From Candidatus Rokuibacteriota bacterium (GTDB lineage: Bacteria > Methylomirabilota > Methylomirabilia > Rokubacteriales > CSP1-6), in the NCBI GenBank assembly GCA_030647435.1, contig JAUSJX010000031.1:1-64000 (forward strand): a stretch of 64,000 bases of DNA. Reading direction: 5' to 3'. A program made the translations under genes and the position numbers. Below, in pieces: positions 19,885 through 28,836 of this stretch. How positions within the stretch are numbered: the first letter of the stretch is position 1; each line of letters begins with the position of its first letter. The notes under the pieces are model-generated. The model saw only the letters and a list, made by a program, of their open reading frames with translations. It searched no databases and was not told the DNA's origin.

Positions 19885-21246
19885 TTAGGTGATCACCGGC
19901 CACTTCGGCCGCGCGGCGAGTCCCGCGCGCGCCAGGTACGGGCCCGATAGCCGCTCTGCGCGGGTGAGGGCCTCGCGCTCGTCCACCGTGGTCACGCGAC
20001 GGTCGTCCAGCAGGACGCGCCCGTCCACGACCACCGTCCGCACGCTGGCGGCGCTCGCGCTGTAGACGAGCGTGTTCACGGGGTCGAGCAGCGGGCGCCA
20101 CTCCGGCAGGTCCAGGTCGAAGATCACCATATCGGCGCGCTTGCCCGGCTCGAGCGAGCCGATCTCGTCCTCGAACCCGAGGGCGCGCGCCCCGTGGAGC
20201 GTCGCCATCTCGAGCACGCGCTCGGGCGGCATCACCCTGGGATCGAGCCGCGCGTCCTTGGCGACGAGCGCGGCCAGGTACATGAGCCGCAGCATGTCGA
20301 AGTGGTTCGAGCCGTTGGCGCTGTCGCCGCCGAGCGAGACGCTCACGCCGGCATCCAACATCTCGGCGAAGCGGCCGTGAGCGGCGAGCCCCTTGACGTG
20401 CTTGAGCGCGGCGGAGGGACAGTGCGAGACCTTCACGTCGCGGCGGGCGAGGAGCGCGATGTCGTCGGCGCTCACGTGCACCATGTGCGCCAGCTTGGTG
20501 CGCGGCCCGAGCACTCCCCAGCCGTCGAGCGTCGCGAGCGGCAGCGTGTCCGCTGTCTTGCGGGACGGATGCGACGCGAACTGCATCATCCCCCAGCCTG
20601 TCCCGTGACGTTGGGCCAGCGTGTGAGCGCCGCGGATCAGCGCCTCGGAGCAGGTGCCGAAGCCGATCAGAAGCGGCCAGGCGCTCACTCGCGGGCTGTC
20701 GCGTCGCTTCACGTCCAACATCGTCGCCTCGGCGAGCCGCAACGCTTCGTCGGTGGACTGGGCCAGCCTGCCGGGGCCCGAGGCCAGGTCCCACGTCCAG
20801 CGGCCGAGGACGGCGCGAAGCCCCACGGCGTCCACCGCCTGCGCCACGGCCGGGACGTCGAAGAGCGTGCCGGCCTCGCAGAAGGTAGTGGTGCCCGTGC
20901 GTAGCATCTCGAGACACGCGAGCTGGGCGGCGGCCGCCTCTTCCTCCGGCGTGATGGCGGCGTAGAGCGGCACGTACCAGTCCGGGACGTAGCGGTCCAC
21001 GGGCACCTCGTCGGGAATCAGGCCGCGCGAGAGGTGCTCGGAGAGGTGGACGTGGGTGTCGATGAAGCCCGGGAGCACGAGATGGCCGCGCCCGTCGATC
21101 ACGCGCTCCGGCGCGTGCGGCGGCCGGACGTCGGCGGCGCGGCCGACCTGGGCGATGCGCTCGCGGTCGATCAGCACGGAGCCGTCCAGAAAAATCTGGC
21201 GCTCGGGGTTCATCGTGAGGACGACGGCGTGCTCGACGAGGATCAT
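19885..21246 (-). CDS. ATZ/TRZ-type amidohydrolase (cytosine deaminase-like metal-dependent hydrolase)
   Basis: A 453-residue composite-barrel amidohydrolase. VLPGFIDTHVHLSEHLSRG carries the HxH metal site near residue 65; further ligands are offered by SHPS, LAHMVHVSADDIALLAR, VKVSHCPSAALKHVKGL and the Asp in VSLGGDSANGSNHFD. The N- and C-terminal strands form the usual small beta domain ending in GRVLLDD. Relatives deaminate or dechlorinate triazines, guanine, adenosine analogues and similar rings. Substrate unknown. It is divergent from a flavoprotein hydroxylase gene, with 51 bp between starts. Confidence 0.9.
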   Translation of the reverse strand: MILVEHAVVLTMNPERQIFLDGSVLIDRERIAQVGRAADVRPPHAPERVIDGRGHLVLPGFIDTHVHLSEHLSRGLIPDEVPVDRYVPDWYVPLYAAITPEEEAAAAQLACLEMLRTGTTTFCEAGTLFDVPAVAQAVDAVGLRAVLGRWTWDLASGPGRLAQSTDEALRLAEATMLDVKRRDSPRVSAWPLLIGFGTCSEALIRGAHTLAQRHGTGWGMMQFASHPSRKTADTLPLATLDGWGVLGPRTKLAHMVHVSADDIALLARRDVKVSHCPSAALKHVKGLAAHGRFAEMLDAGVSVSLGGDSANGSNHFDMLRLMYLAALVAKDARLDPRVMPPERVLEMATLHGARALGFEDEIGSLEPGKRADMVIFDLDLPEWRPLLDPVNTLVYSASAASVRTVVVDGRVLLDDRRVTTVDEREALTRAERLSGPYLARAGLAARPKWPVIT

Positions 21247-21297
21247 GGGTGGCCTTCCGCGAAGTATGATACACGTCTGCTCGCGGAGGGTCCGGAG

Positions 21298-22509
21298 ATG
21301 AGCGGAGGTGATCTATCCGTCGCCGTCGTGGGCGGCGGCATCGGGGGGCTGGCGGCGGCGCTCGCCCTGCTGCGCGCGGGATTCGACGTGCAGGTGTTCG
21401 AGCAGGCGTCGGCGCTCATGGAGGTCGGCGCCGGTATCCAGATCAGTCCGAACGCCTCGCGGCTCTTGCACCGCTTGGGCCTGGGTGCCGCGCTGGATCG
21501 AACTGGCGTGCGCCCGGTGGCCGTGCACCAGCGTCGCTGGGACGATGGCCGCACCTTGCAGCGCGCCCCGCTCGGCGAGGCGGTGGAGGCTGCCTTCGGC
21601 GCGCCCTACTACCATTTCCACCGCCACGATCTCCTCAAGGTGCTGTCGGACGCACTGCCCCCAGACCGGCTGCATCTCGGGCATCGGCTCGCCGGCTTCA
21701 CCGACCACGGTGACCGCGTCGAGCTGCGGTTCGCCCACGGCGCGCGGGTCGCGGTCGGCATGCTCGTCGGTGCGGACGGCATCCATTCCACGGTGCGGGG
21801 GGAGCTGTTTGGCCCGGAGCAACCGCGCTTCACCGGCTGCATCGCCTATCGTGGGCTCGTCCCGGCGGATCGGCTCGGGCATCTCGAGCTCGAAGTCCTG
21901 GCGAACAATTGGATGGGTCCCGGGGGTCACTTCGTGCACTACTTCGTGGCCGGCGGCCGCCTCGTCAATTTCGTGGCCATCATGGAGCGGGAGACCTGGA
22001 TCCGGGAGTCCTGGACCGACCGCGGCGAGGTGGCCGACGCGCTGGCCGCCTTCAAGGGCTGGCACCCTCTGGTGACCGCGATCATCGGCGCCGGGGATGA
22101 GACCTTCATCTGGGCGCTCCTCGACCGCGCCCCGCTCGACCGCTGGTCGGTCGGCCGCGTGACGCTCCTCGGCGATGCCTGCCACGCCATGCTGCCCATC
22201 ATGGCGCAGGGCGCCGCGCAGTCCATCGAGGATGGCGCGACGCTGGCGGCCTGTCTGCTCCAGGACGGCGCGGCCGACGTCGCCTCCGCCTTGTGGCGGT
22301 ACGAGGCGCTGCGACGGCCGCGGGCGGCACGCTTGCAGGAGATGTCTCGGGCCAACAAGACGCGCTTCCACCTCCCCGACGGTCCCGAGCAGCAAGAGCG
22401 CGACGCCGAGCTGGCCACGAGGGGCGACCGGACGATTGCGGCGCTCGGCTGGCTCTACGGGCACGACGCTTCGTCGATCGACGGCGATCCCGAAACAGAA
22501 CGGCGGTGA
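21298..22509 (+). CDS. FAD-dependent monooxygenase, salicylate-hydroxylase-like
   Basis: A 403-residue class A flavoprotein hydroxylase. It has VAVVGGGIGGLAAALALLRAG (FAD Rossmann) at residues 7-27, the VGADGIHSTVRGELFG motif (DG, FAD/NADPH contact) in the middle, and VTLLGDACHAMLPIMAQGAAQSIEDGATLAACL (GD motif) in the last third. It should hydroxylate an aromatic or N-heterocyclic acid using NAD(P)H and O2. The ATG at 21298 gives the normal N-terminus and has GGAG in front. A carboxymuconolactone-decarboxylase-like gene follows 31 bp downstream, consistent with an aromatic catabolic pair. Confidence 0.92.
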   Translation: MSGGDLSVAVVGGGIGGLAAALALLRAGFDVQVFEQASALMEVGAGIQISPNASRLLHRLGLGAALDRTGVRPVAVHQRRWDDGRTLQRAPLGEAVEAAFGAPYYHFHRHDLLKVLSDALPPDRLHLGHRLAGFTDHGDRVELRFAHGARVAVGMLVGADGIHSTVRGELFGPEQPRFTGCIAYRGLVPADRLGHLELEVLANNWMGPGGHFVHYFVAGGRLVNFVAIMERETWIRESWTDRGEVADALAAFKGWHPLVTAIIGAGDETFIWALLDRAPLDRWSVGRVTLLGDACHAMLPIMAQGAAQSIEDGATLAACLLQDGAADVASALWRYEALRRPRAARLQEMSRANKTRFHLPDGPEQQERDAELATRGDRTIAALGWLYGHDASSIDGDPETERR

Positions 22510-22540
22510 AACCTTTCACTGATTCACATGGAGGAGCGCG

Positions 22541-22930
22541 ATGAGCCAGGCGGCATCGAGCGACAAGGGCAGTGCGCAACGGTCGGACGAGCTGATCGCG
22601 CGAATGAAGAAGGCGCGCGGTTACATCTACCCGGAGTGGGAGTTCGCGGCGCGGCAGGACCCGGAGTTCGTCGAGACCTACAATCGGATCTACGAACTGG
22701 GCTTGGGTGAGGGTAAGCACGTCTCGGCGAAAGTCCGTGAGTTCGTCGCCATCGCGCTCCTCGCTTTCCGCGGGGGCGAAAAGGCCGGTCTCGTGGCGCA
22801 CATGGAGCGCGCGATCCGCTTCGGCGCCACGCGCGAGGAGATCTTTGAGATCCTCGAGACCTGCCTGGTGCCGGGCGGCGCGCCGACCTTCCACCGCGGG
22901 CTGGGCGCGCTCCTTGAAGTGAAGGGCTGA
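22541..22930 (+). CDS. Carboxymuconolactone decarboxylase/AhpD-fold protein
   Basis: A 129-residue helical protein with the AhpD/CMD pattern KHVSAKVREFVAIALLAFRGGEKAGLVAHMERAIRFGATREEIFEILE. The redox CxxC of AhpD is absent and no Cys precedes the conserved His, so it is more like the lactone-decarboxylase side or an orphan relative than a peroxidase partner. RBS GAGGAGCG precedes the ATG. The stop is directly abutted by the stop of the convergent solute-binding-protein gene, with no base between them. Confidence 0.85.
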   Translation: MSQAASSDKGSAQRSDELIARMKKARGYIYPEWEFAARQDPEFVETYNRIYELGLGEGKHVSAKVREFVAIALLAFRGGEKAGLVAHMERAIRFGATREEIFEILETCLVPGGAPTFHRGLGALLEVKG

Positions 22931-24463
22931 TTACTTCTTCAGGCGCAGGTCCTCGTACGGCGCCGAGTAGAGGTGGCCGACGATGAGACCCAAGCCCGGC
23001 TCGGCCACGCGGGCGCCGTGCCCGTTCAGGAAGACCGGCTCGACGATGGGGGCGAACATTACCTTCTCGTGCACGAGCTGCTGGATCCGGTGGAGGATCG
23101 CCTCACGCTTCCTCGCATCCATCTCGCGCGCCTGTTCCCGGTAGAGCCCGTCGATGTCGGGATAGCCGCCGTAGGAGCGGATGCCGCCCGAGATCACGAA
23201 CGCCTCGATGCGCGTGGCAGCGTTGCCGGCGGCCGCGCTTCCCACGCGCACGATGTGCTTGAAGGCCTTCTCAGCATCCGTGTTCAGGTAGGCGGCGCGC
23301 TCCATCACCCGGAGCCGCGTGCGGATCCCGACAGCCTGGAGGTCGTTCACGACCGCCTCGCCAACGGGCGCGTACGTGTTGTCCGTGGCCACCTCCGCTG
23401 CGTCGAAGCCGCGCGGGTAGCCTGCCTCCGCCAGGAGCCGCCGCGCCCGCTCGGGATCGTAGGGGAAGGCCGGCGCCGTCCAGGCGAACGCGAAGTCGCG
23501 CGGGATGATGCTGGCGCTGAGCCGTCCGTGGCCCAGGTACTCGGCGTTGTTGATCTCCTTGCGGTTGATGGCGAGGCTGGCCGCCAGCCGCACGCGCTGA
23601 TCGTGCCAGGGAGATTTCGCGTTCCACTGCTCGGTGAGGGTCAGCCACTCGGTGAAGGTGCCCGCGACGGGCTTGAGCGTGAGCCCCGGAGTTCGGGCCA
23701 ACTCCTGCGCGAGCGCGCCGCGGATCGAGTACGCGACGTCCGCCTCGCCCCGCTTGAGCATCGCGAGCCGCGTGCTCTCGTCCGGCACGGCCCGGAACAC
23801 CAGCCGCTTCACCGACGGCACCCTTCGCCAGTAGCTCTCGTTGGCCTCCAGCACCAGCTCGATTCCGGGCGAGAAGGAGAAGAGCTTGTACGGGCCGGCG
23901 CCGACGGGCGCGCGCTTGAAGCCGTCGTCGCCCACGCGCTCGACGTAGCGCTTCGGGACGATCCAGGCGGCGCCGGTGGCCGGCGTGGCGTAGAAGGTCA
24001 GGAAATCGGGCCAGGGCGCCTTCAGGACGAAGCGGACCCTGAGGGCATCGACGATTTCGACGCGCGCCACCCGCTCGTGGAGCGTCTTGGCCGAGCTGCC
24101 GCGGTAGCGCTCGAAGGAGAACTTCACGTCCTCGGCGGTCAGGGGATCGCCGTTGTGGAACGTGACGCCTTTGCGGAGCGTGAACTCGTAGGCGAGGCCG
24201 TCGCGCGACGTGGTCCAGGACTCGGCGAGGCTCGGCGCCATCGGCTGGCCCGGCATCGGCTTCACGAGCGCATCGTGGAGCGCGTAGAGGACCATGAACG
24301 GCACGATCACGCCCTGCGTCTCCGCCGGGTCGAACCAGCTTGGCGCGAGCGAGACGTGGACCGCCCACGTCATCTGGCCCTCGGGCGCCGCCGGCGCCGC
24401 CGACGCGCCCCACGGGCCCAGGGTGAACAGCGCGGCCAGCGCGATCGCTCTCGTTCGATTCAT
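22931..24463 (-). CDS. ABC transporter substrate-binding protein, family 5 (peptide/nickel type)
   Basis: A 510-residue periplasmic binding protein with a Sec signal peptide (about 22 residues, ending ASA-AP). It has the SBP_bac_5 landmarks: LAESWTTSRDGLAYEFTLRKGVTFHNGDPLTAEDVKFSFERY and RLAASLAINRKEINN. No permease or ATPase genes are adjacent, so it is an orphan that must use a transporter encoded elsewhere. It is a clear paralogue of the protein at 42417-43946: both share FMVLYALHDALVKPMP and nearly the same domain layout. Ligand unknown; related proteins bind peptides, opines, or small aromatic acids. Confidence 0.93.
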   Translation of the reverse strand: MNRTRAIALAALFTLGPWGASAAPAAPEGQMTWAVHVSLAPSWFDPAETQGVIVPFMVLYALHDALVKPMPGQPMAPSLAESWTTSRDGLAYEFTLRKGVTFHNGDPLTAEDVKFSFERYRGSSAKTLHERVARVEIVDALRVRFVLKAPWPDFLTFYATPATGAAWIVPKRYVERVGDDGFKRAPVGAGPYKLFSFSPGIELVLEANESYWRRVPSVKRLVFRAVPDESTRLAMLKRGEADVAYSIRGALAQELARTPGLTLKPVAGTFTEWLTLTEQWNAKSPWHDQRVRLAASLAINRKEINNAEYLGHGRLSASIIPRDFAFAWTAPAFPYDPERARRLLAEAGYPRGFDAAEVATDNTYAPVGEAVVNDLQAVGIRTRLRVMERAAYLNTDAEKAFKHIVRVGSAAAGNAATRIEAFVISGGIRSYGGYPDIDGLYREQAREMDARKREAILHRIQQLVHEKVMFAPIVEPVFLNGHGARVAEPGLGLIVGHLYSAPYEDLRLKK

Positions 24464-24559
24464 GCCAAGCGATACTGCGACCTGATCACGGGTCCGTCAA
24501 GCAGTTGCTCGCGGAGCACGGAGTAGCCTATGCTCTTTCCCTGCGAAAGGAGAACCACC

Positions 24560-25528
24560 ATGCTGATGCGCAAGCTGGGCCGGACGGGGCTGCGGGTGTC
24601 GGCCCTCTGCCTGGGCGGCAACACGTTCGGATGGACCACGGACCAGAAGGCCTCCGAGGCCGTGCTCGACGCCTACGTGGAGGCCGCCGGCAATTTCATC
24701 GATACCGCCGACGTCTACTCCCGCTGGGCGCCGGGCAACAAGGGCGGCGAGTCGGAGACCGCGCTCGGGATATGGATGACGGCGCGCAAGAATCGCCACA
24801 CCGTGCTCATCGGCACCAAGGTCATGGGGCCGATGGGGCCGGGGCCGAATGACACGGGCCTCTCGCGCCAGCACATCATGGAAGGGGTCGAGGCCTCGCT
24901 GCGTCGTCTGCAGACCGACTACATCGACCTCTACCAGGCGCACTGGGACGATAAGGACACGCCGCTCGAGGAAACGCTCCGCGCCTTCGACGACCTGGTG
25001 CGCCAGGGCAAGGTGCGCTATATCGGCGCCTCGAACCACCACGCGTGGCGGCTCACGCGCGCGCTCTGGGAGAGCGACAAGCGCGGCTACGTGCGGTACG
25101 AGTCGATCCAGCCGAAGTACAACCTCGTGTTCCGCGACGAGTACGAGCGCGAGCTCGAGCCGCTCTGTCTCGAGCAGGGCGTGGGCGTCATCTCGTACTC
25201 CTCGCTCGGGAGCGGGTTCCTGTCGGGCAAGTACCGCCCCGGCGCGGATCTGCCCAAGACGGCCCGCGCCGTCAACGTGCAGAAGGGCTACATGAACGAT
25301 CGCGGCTTCGCCGTCCTCGCCGCGGTGGACAAGGTGGCCGGCAAGGTCGGCGCCACGCCGGCGCAGGTTGCGCTCTCCTGGCTCGCCCACCGTCCCGGCA
25401 TCACGGCGCCTATCGCCAGCGCGACCTCCGTCGCCCAGCTCAAGGAGATCCTCGGCGGCATCGACCTCAAGCTGGACGAGGAGGCGACCGCGACGCTCGA
25501 CAGCGCGAGCGCCTGGAAAGAAGCCTAA
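24560..25528 (+). CDS. Aldo/keto reductase
   Basis: A 322-residue TIM-barrel NADPH oxidoreductase. Catalytic residues are placed as expected: Asp in GNFIDTADVYS (with the Tyr), Lys in VLIGTKVMG, and the His in YQAHWDD. SYSSLGSGFLSGKY and the C-terminal IASATSVAQLKEILGG bind NADP. The ATG at 24560 has AAAGGAG at the right distance; an earlier ATG at 24530 lies before this ribosome site. It reduces aldehydes or ketones of unknown identity. It stands between the orphan binding protein and an ORF6N gene and forms no clear operon. Confidence 0.93.
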   Translation: MLMRKLGRTGLRVSALCLGGNTFGWTTDQKASEAVLDAYVEAAGNFIDTADVYSRWAPGNKGGESETALGIWMTARKNRHTVLIGTKVMGPMGPGPNDTGLSRQHIMEGVEASLRRLQTDYIDLYQAHWDDKDTPLEETLRAFDDLVRQGKVRYIGASNHHAWRLTRALWESDKRGYVRYESIQPKYNLVFRDEYERELEPLCLEQGVGVISYSSLGSGFLSGKYRPGADLPKTARAVNVQKGYMNDRGFAVLAAVDKVAGKVGATPAQVALSWLAHRPGITAPIASATSVAQLKEILGGIDLKLDEEATATLDSASAWKEA

Positions 25529-25537
25529 CGAGGCCGG

Positions 25538-26338
25538 TCAGACGGGCGACTCGCCAGAAGCCCGAGTCTCGCCGGCGACTTGGCTTGAGCCAGAATCGGC
25601 AGCGCTACGCCTTCCGCCGCCGCGAGGCGTGATCGCGTTCGCGCGGATGAATTCCAGGACGGGCTCTGCCGGTGTGAACCATTCACCGTGGATGCGAAAG
25701 ACTCCCAAGCGCATGTGGCAGGCCTCTTCGTGATCGCCCTTCATCACACCTAGGAGCCTGACCGGAACTGGCGACATGGTCATGAGCGTCCGAATTCGAA
25801 CGGCGAGATTTCTGGTGGAGCCGATTTTGATCGGCCCGCTCGTTCCAGCCTGGAGGAAGTACGTGGACGGGACTTCGGTGGTGAATGCCTTGTCCTCCCT
25901 ACAGAGGAGCACGGCATCTCGAATGGCGGCGAAGAGATTGGAGGCTTGCCTGGTGAGTGGAGTGGACTCCGGCGGCTCATGTGGCTCGCGCAGCCGGGCG
26001 AAGGCCCGGAGGATCTCGATCGTGACCGTGGCCGCTGTCGGGCTCCGCAGGACGGCGGCAAGCATCCCGGCCCCTTGCTCCGTGAACGCGTAAGGCAGCT
26101 TGCCGCGCCATGACCCCTGCGGTCCGGGAATCTGGACCCGGATCTCTTCGGCCTCTTCGTCCGTCAGCTGAAACACGAAGTCGCGCGGGAAGCGGCGCGG
26201 ATTGCGCTTGACCTGCTGATTCAGTTCCCGGGCCGTGACCTTGTAGAGCTCCGCAAGGTCCCTGCTCAGCATCACAGCCTGACCCCGAAGAAACAAAATG
26301 CGATTCTCGAGGGGTTCAGGTCGTGGGGGCGACAGCAT
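25538..26338 (-). CDS. ORF6N-domain protein fused to a T5orf172/GIY-YIG-like domain
   Basis: A 266-residue two-domain protein. Residues 8-115 match the ORF6N domain (NRILFLRGQAVMLSRDLAELY, then RNPRRFPRDFVFQLT and KLPYAFTEQGAGMLAAVL), a DNA-binding module typical of phages and mobile DNA. Residues of about 155-225 match T5orf172/Mug113, a GIY-YIG nuclease relative (YFLQAGTSGPIKIGSTRNL, then RLGVFRIHGEWFTP). The C-terminal 35 residues are low-complexity. The combination suggests a phage-derived DNA-targeting protein; nuclease activity is unproven. It is alone on its strand between two metabolic genes and no other phage genes are near. Confidence 0.85.
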   Translation of the reverse strand: MLSPPRPEPLENRILFLRGQAVMLSRDLAELYKVTARELNQQVKRNPRRFPRDFVFQLTDEEAEEIRVQIPGPQGSWRGKLPYAFTEQGAGMLAAVLRSPTAATVTIEILRAFARLREPHEPPESTPLTRQASNLFAAIRDAVLLCREDKAFTTEVPSTYFLQAGTSGPIKIGSTRNLAVRIRTLMTMSPVPVRLLGVMKGDHEEACHMRLGVFRIHGEWFTPAEPVLEFIRANAITPRGGGRRSAADSGSSQVAGETRASGESPV

Positions 26339-26458
26339 CCTCTCGCGAGCTTACAAGCATCACCACCGGTTGCCTATGACCACAATTGGATACACCGCTT
26401 GGGAAGGCAGTGCGTCGTGTCCAGAATGTGATACACATCTGGTCCAGGAGGTGCTGCC

Positions 26459-27406
26459 ATGACAGTTGAGTTCGGCGTCCTGCTTCCCACCCGCGAGGCC
26501 GTGATGTCCGGCCGCCCGGAGACGGCTCCGATGCTGGCCATGGCGGAACGCGCTGAGGCCGCGGGCTTCGACTCTGTCTGGATCGGTGATTCGCTGATTT
26601 CCAGGCCGCGCCACGAGCCGCTCACCCTGCTGGCCGCCGTCGCGGCGCGCACGCGACGGGTGCGCCTGGGGACGGGCGTGCTCCTGCCTGCGCTGCGGAA
26701 CCCCGTCGTGCTCGCCCAGATCGTGGCGACGCTTGACCGCATCGCCGAGGGGCGCGTCATCCTCGGGGTCGGCATCGCCGCCGACTCGCCGTCCATCCGC
26801 AAGGAGTTTGCGGCCGCCGGCGTGCCGTGGGACCGCCGGGTGGGACGGTATCTCGAGACGCTCGAGATCTGTCGCGCGCTGTGGAGCCGCGACGGCGTCA
26901 GCTTCAGCGGCAAGCACTTCACGCTGGAGAACATCACGATGGAGCCGAAGCCGCACCGCCCGGGCGGGCCGCCCATCTGGATCGGCGGCAGCGGCCCCAG
27001 CGCGCTTCGCGACGCCGCGAAGTTCGACGCGTGGTTCCCCACGGGCCCCAGCGCGGACTTCTTCGCCGAGCACTTCCCCCGCGTGCAGGCGGCCGCCCGC
27101 GCGGCGGGCCGCGCGCCCGACGCCGTGACGGGCGCGGCGTACGTCACGATCGCGCTCGACGCGAACCCGGCCGCCGCCGAGCAACGGCTGCACGGCTTCC
27201 TCGAGGGCTACTACGGGGCGCCGGCGCGCGTGATCATGGCCCGCCAGGCCTCCTACGCCGGGCCGCTCGAAGGCTGCGTCGAGTGGCTCCAGCGCTGGAT
27301 CGACGCGGGCGCGCGCCACATCTCCCTGCGGTTCGCCGGCGGCGACCAGCTCGCCCAGGTGGACGAGGCGGCCTCACGCCTCCTGCCGAGGCTCAAGCGG
27401 GGCTGA
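26459..27406 (+). CDS. LLM-class flavin-dependent oxidoreductase
   Basis: A 315-residue luciferase-like TIM barrel. Family landmarks are AERAEAAGFDSVWIGDSL, RTRRVRLGTGVLLPALRNPVVLA, and RVILGVGIAADSP, with PPIWIGGSGPSALRDAAK at the cofactor site. Such proteins use FMN or coenzyme F420; the sequence does not let me choose. RBS AGGAGGTGCTGCC precedes the ATG. It is a single-gene unit transcribed divergently from the ORF6N gene. Three further members of the family are at 34854, 37991 and 41207. Confidence 0.9.
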   Translation: MTVEFGVLLPTREAVMSGRPETAPMLAMAERAEAAGFDSVWIGDSLISRPRHEPLTLLAAVAARTRRVRLGTGVLLPALRNPVVLAQIVATLDRIAEGRVILGVGIAADSPSIRKEFAAAGVPWDRRVGRYLETLEICRALWSRDGVSFSGKHFTLENITMEPKPHRPGGPPIWIGGSGPSALRDAAKFDAWFPTGPSADFFAEHFPRVQAAARAAGRAPDAVTGAAYVTIALDANPAAAEQRLHGFLEGYYGAPARVIMARQASYAGPLEGCVEWLQRWIDAGARHISLRFAGGDQLAQVDEAASRLLPRLKRG

Positions 27407-27675
27407 GGCTACTACCGACTCGTTTGCCGGCGCTTGGCCGCCGAGGGTAATGATACTGGGCGCATGGGTCTCGGATCGAAGACTCGCCGCGGCACGTCGG
27501 AAGAGGCGATGGGTACTATCAGGGTCTGCATAGTCCGTGGAGGCGGTGGCAGCGAACGGGTGCCAAGCATCCGTCGGACAAAGTGATTGACAGGAAGTCG
27601 CAGTGTCTTTTCCGGCGCGTTAGCCTGTCCAGCCTCGCGGTGTGCGCCAGACTATCTGGTTCCAGATATTTCACG

Positions 27676-27682
27676 TTAGGCC
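27676..27682 (+). other. attC-like core site (GTTAGGC) before a cassette-like gene
   Basis: GTTAGGC fits the integron core consensus GTTRRRY and lies 16 bp before the start codon of the small membrane protein gene. The same kind of sequence recurs at 27941 (GTTAGAG, one base off) and at 28884 (GTTAGAC). No full attC stem could be drawn here, so the call depends on the site at 28837-28890. The rest of 27407-27675 holds no gene I can support. Confidence 0.35.
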
Positions 27683-27697
27683 CCGAGCAATACGCCA

Positions 27698-27925
27698 ATG
27701 CGTACAAAGCTCAGCTCTATCAATCGTCTCGTCGCCGCCTTTCTCGCGCTCGTCTGGGCCAGCGCTGCCGTCGCAGGGCTCGTGGTTGCTTACGTCTCCG
27801 GTCGTTGGGTGGTGTTGATGCTTGCACTCTTCGCGCTTTGGTATGCGGTTCTTTGGGCCCGTGTCGTTGTCCAGGCGCGTTTGCTCACGTGGAGCGAAGT
27901 TGCTACGCTATGGCGTGCATGCTAG
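27698..27925 (+). CDS. Small membrane protein (75 aa), possible integron cassette gene
   Basis: The protein has a short basic N-terminus (MRTKLSSINR), then two predicted membrane helices (AAFLALVWASAAVAGLVVAYV and VVLMLALFALWYAVLWARVVV) and a short cytoplasmic tail. Function unknown. GC content is lower than in the flanking metabolic genes. It lies in the same direction as the methyltransferase gene that follows 52 bp downstream, and both are bracketed by attC-like core sequences. No clear Shine-Dalgarno sequence is seen, as is frequent for cassette genes. Confidence 0.55.
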   Translation: MRTKLSSINRLVAAFLALVWASAAVAGLVVAYVSGRWVVLMLALFALWYAVLWARVVVQARLLTWSEVATLWRAC

Positions 27926-27977
27926 CCGCCCGATGGCGTCGTTAGAGCGCAGTGGAAGTGAAGCAAAGGAGAGCGCT

Positions 27978-28796
27978 GTGAACGGTCCCGATACCGACAA
28001 GGTCTTCACCGGCTCAATTCCGAAGCTCTATGAAACGTATCTCGTTCCGCTGATCTTCCAGCCGTATGCTGCGGACTTGGTGGGTCGGGTAGCTTCGCGA
28101 TCTGTGTCTCGCGTACTCGAAATTGCCGCCGGCACGGGTGTTGTAACTCGCAATCTGGCATCCGTGCTACCGGAAAGTGTTTCCATTGTCGCCACGGATT
28201 TGAATCAGTCGATGCTGGACCTGGCTTCCGAGGTCGGGACCAAGCGCCCTGTGGAGTGGCGTCCGGCAGACGCTATGCAACTGCCCTTCGAAGATGGAGT
28301 GTTTGACGCCGTGGTGTGCCAGTTTGGAGTCATGTTCTTTCCCGAAAAGTCGAAGGCGTTTTCGGAGGCACGGCGAGTCCTCAGGTCAGGAGGCGTTTTC
28401 ATGTTCAACGTATGGGACCGAATCGAGGAGAACGAATTCGCTCACACTGTGACGAAGGCGCTCGAGTCTCTCTTCCCTAAGGACCCGCCGCGCTTCATGG
28501 CCCGCACGCCCCATGGTTACTACGACCTCGCGACCATTGAGCGAGATCTGAAACACGGCGGGTTTCTTGCGTCACCCCATATCAGTACGGTTGCGGCACG
28601 CAGTCAGGCAACATCTCCCCAGATCCCTGCGATCGCGTACTGCCAAGGGACACCGCTGCGTAACGAGATCGAGGCGCGCGACAAGTCGCGGCTCGGCGAA
28701 GCCACCGACATCGCAGCGGAGGCTATCGCCCAGCGGTTCGGGCCGGGTCCTGTCGACGGCAAGATTCAGGCGCACATTGTCACTATCGAGTGCTGA
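27978..28796 (+). CDS. Class I SAM-dependent methyltransferase (UbiE/Methyltransf_11 type)
   Basis: A 272-residue methyltransferase. The SAM site is VSRVLEIAAGTGVVTRNLA near residue 45, motif II around SIVATDLNQSMLDLA, and post-motifs are RPADAMQLPFEDGVFDAVVCQFGVMFFP. The start is taken as GTG at 27978 because AAAGGAGA stands at ideal distance; longer in-frame readings run through the upstream cassette boundary. Substrate unknown; small-molecule methylation is likely. Lower GC and the attC-like flank suggest that it came in as a gene cassette. Confidence 0.85.
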   Translation: MNGPDTDKVFTGSIPKLYETYLVPLIFQPYAADLVGRVASRSVSRVLEIAAGTGVVTRNLASVLPESVSIVATDLNQSMLDLASEVGTKRPVEWRPADAMQLPFEDGVFDAVVCQFGVMFFPEKSKAFSEARRVLRSGGVFMFNVWDRIEENEFAHTVTKALESLFPKDPPRFMARTPHGYYDLATIERDLKHGGFLASPHISTVAARSQATSPQIPAIAYCQGTPLRNEIEARDKSRLGEATDIAAEAIAQRFGPGPVDGKIQAHIVTIEC

Positions 28797-28836
28797 GAGT
28801 CGCCAATTGAGCGTGTTGCGCTCGAACCTTTCCATC

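Noticed and set aside
27407-27675. Promoter or attI-like site before the first cassette-like gene
   Set aside because: There is a GCGTTAGCC sequence near 27620, but it does not fit the core consensus and no integrase gene or clear promoter pair is present.
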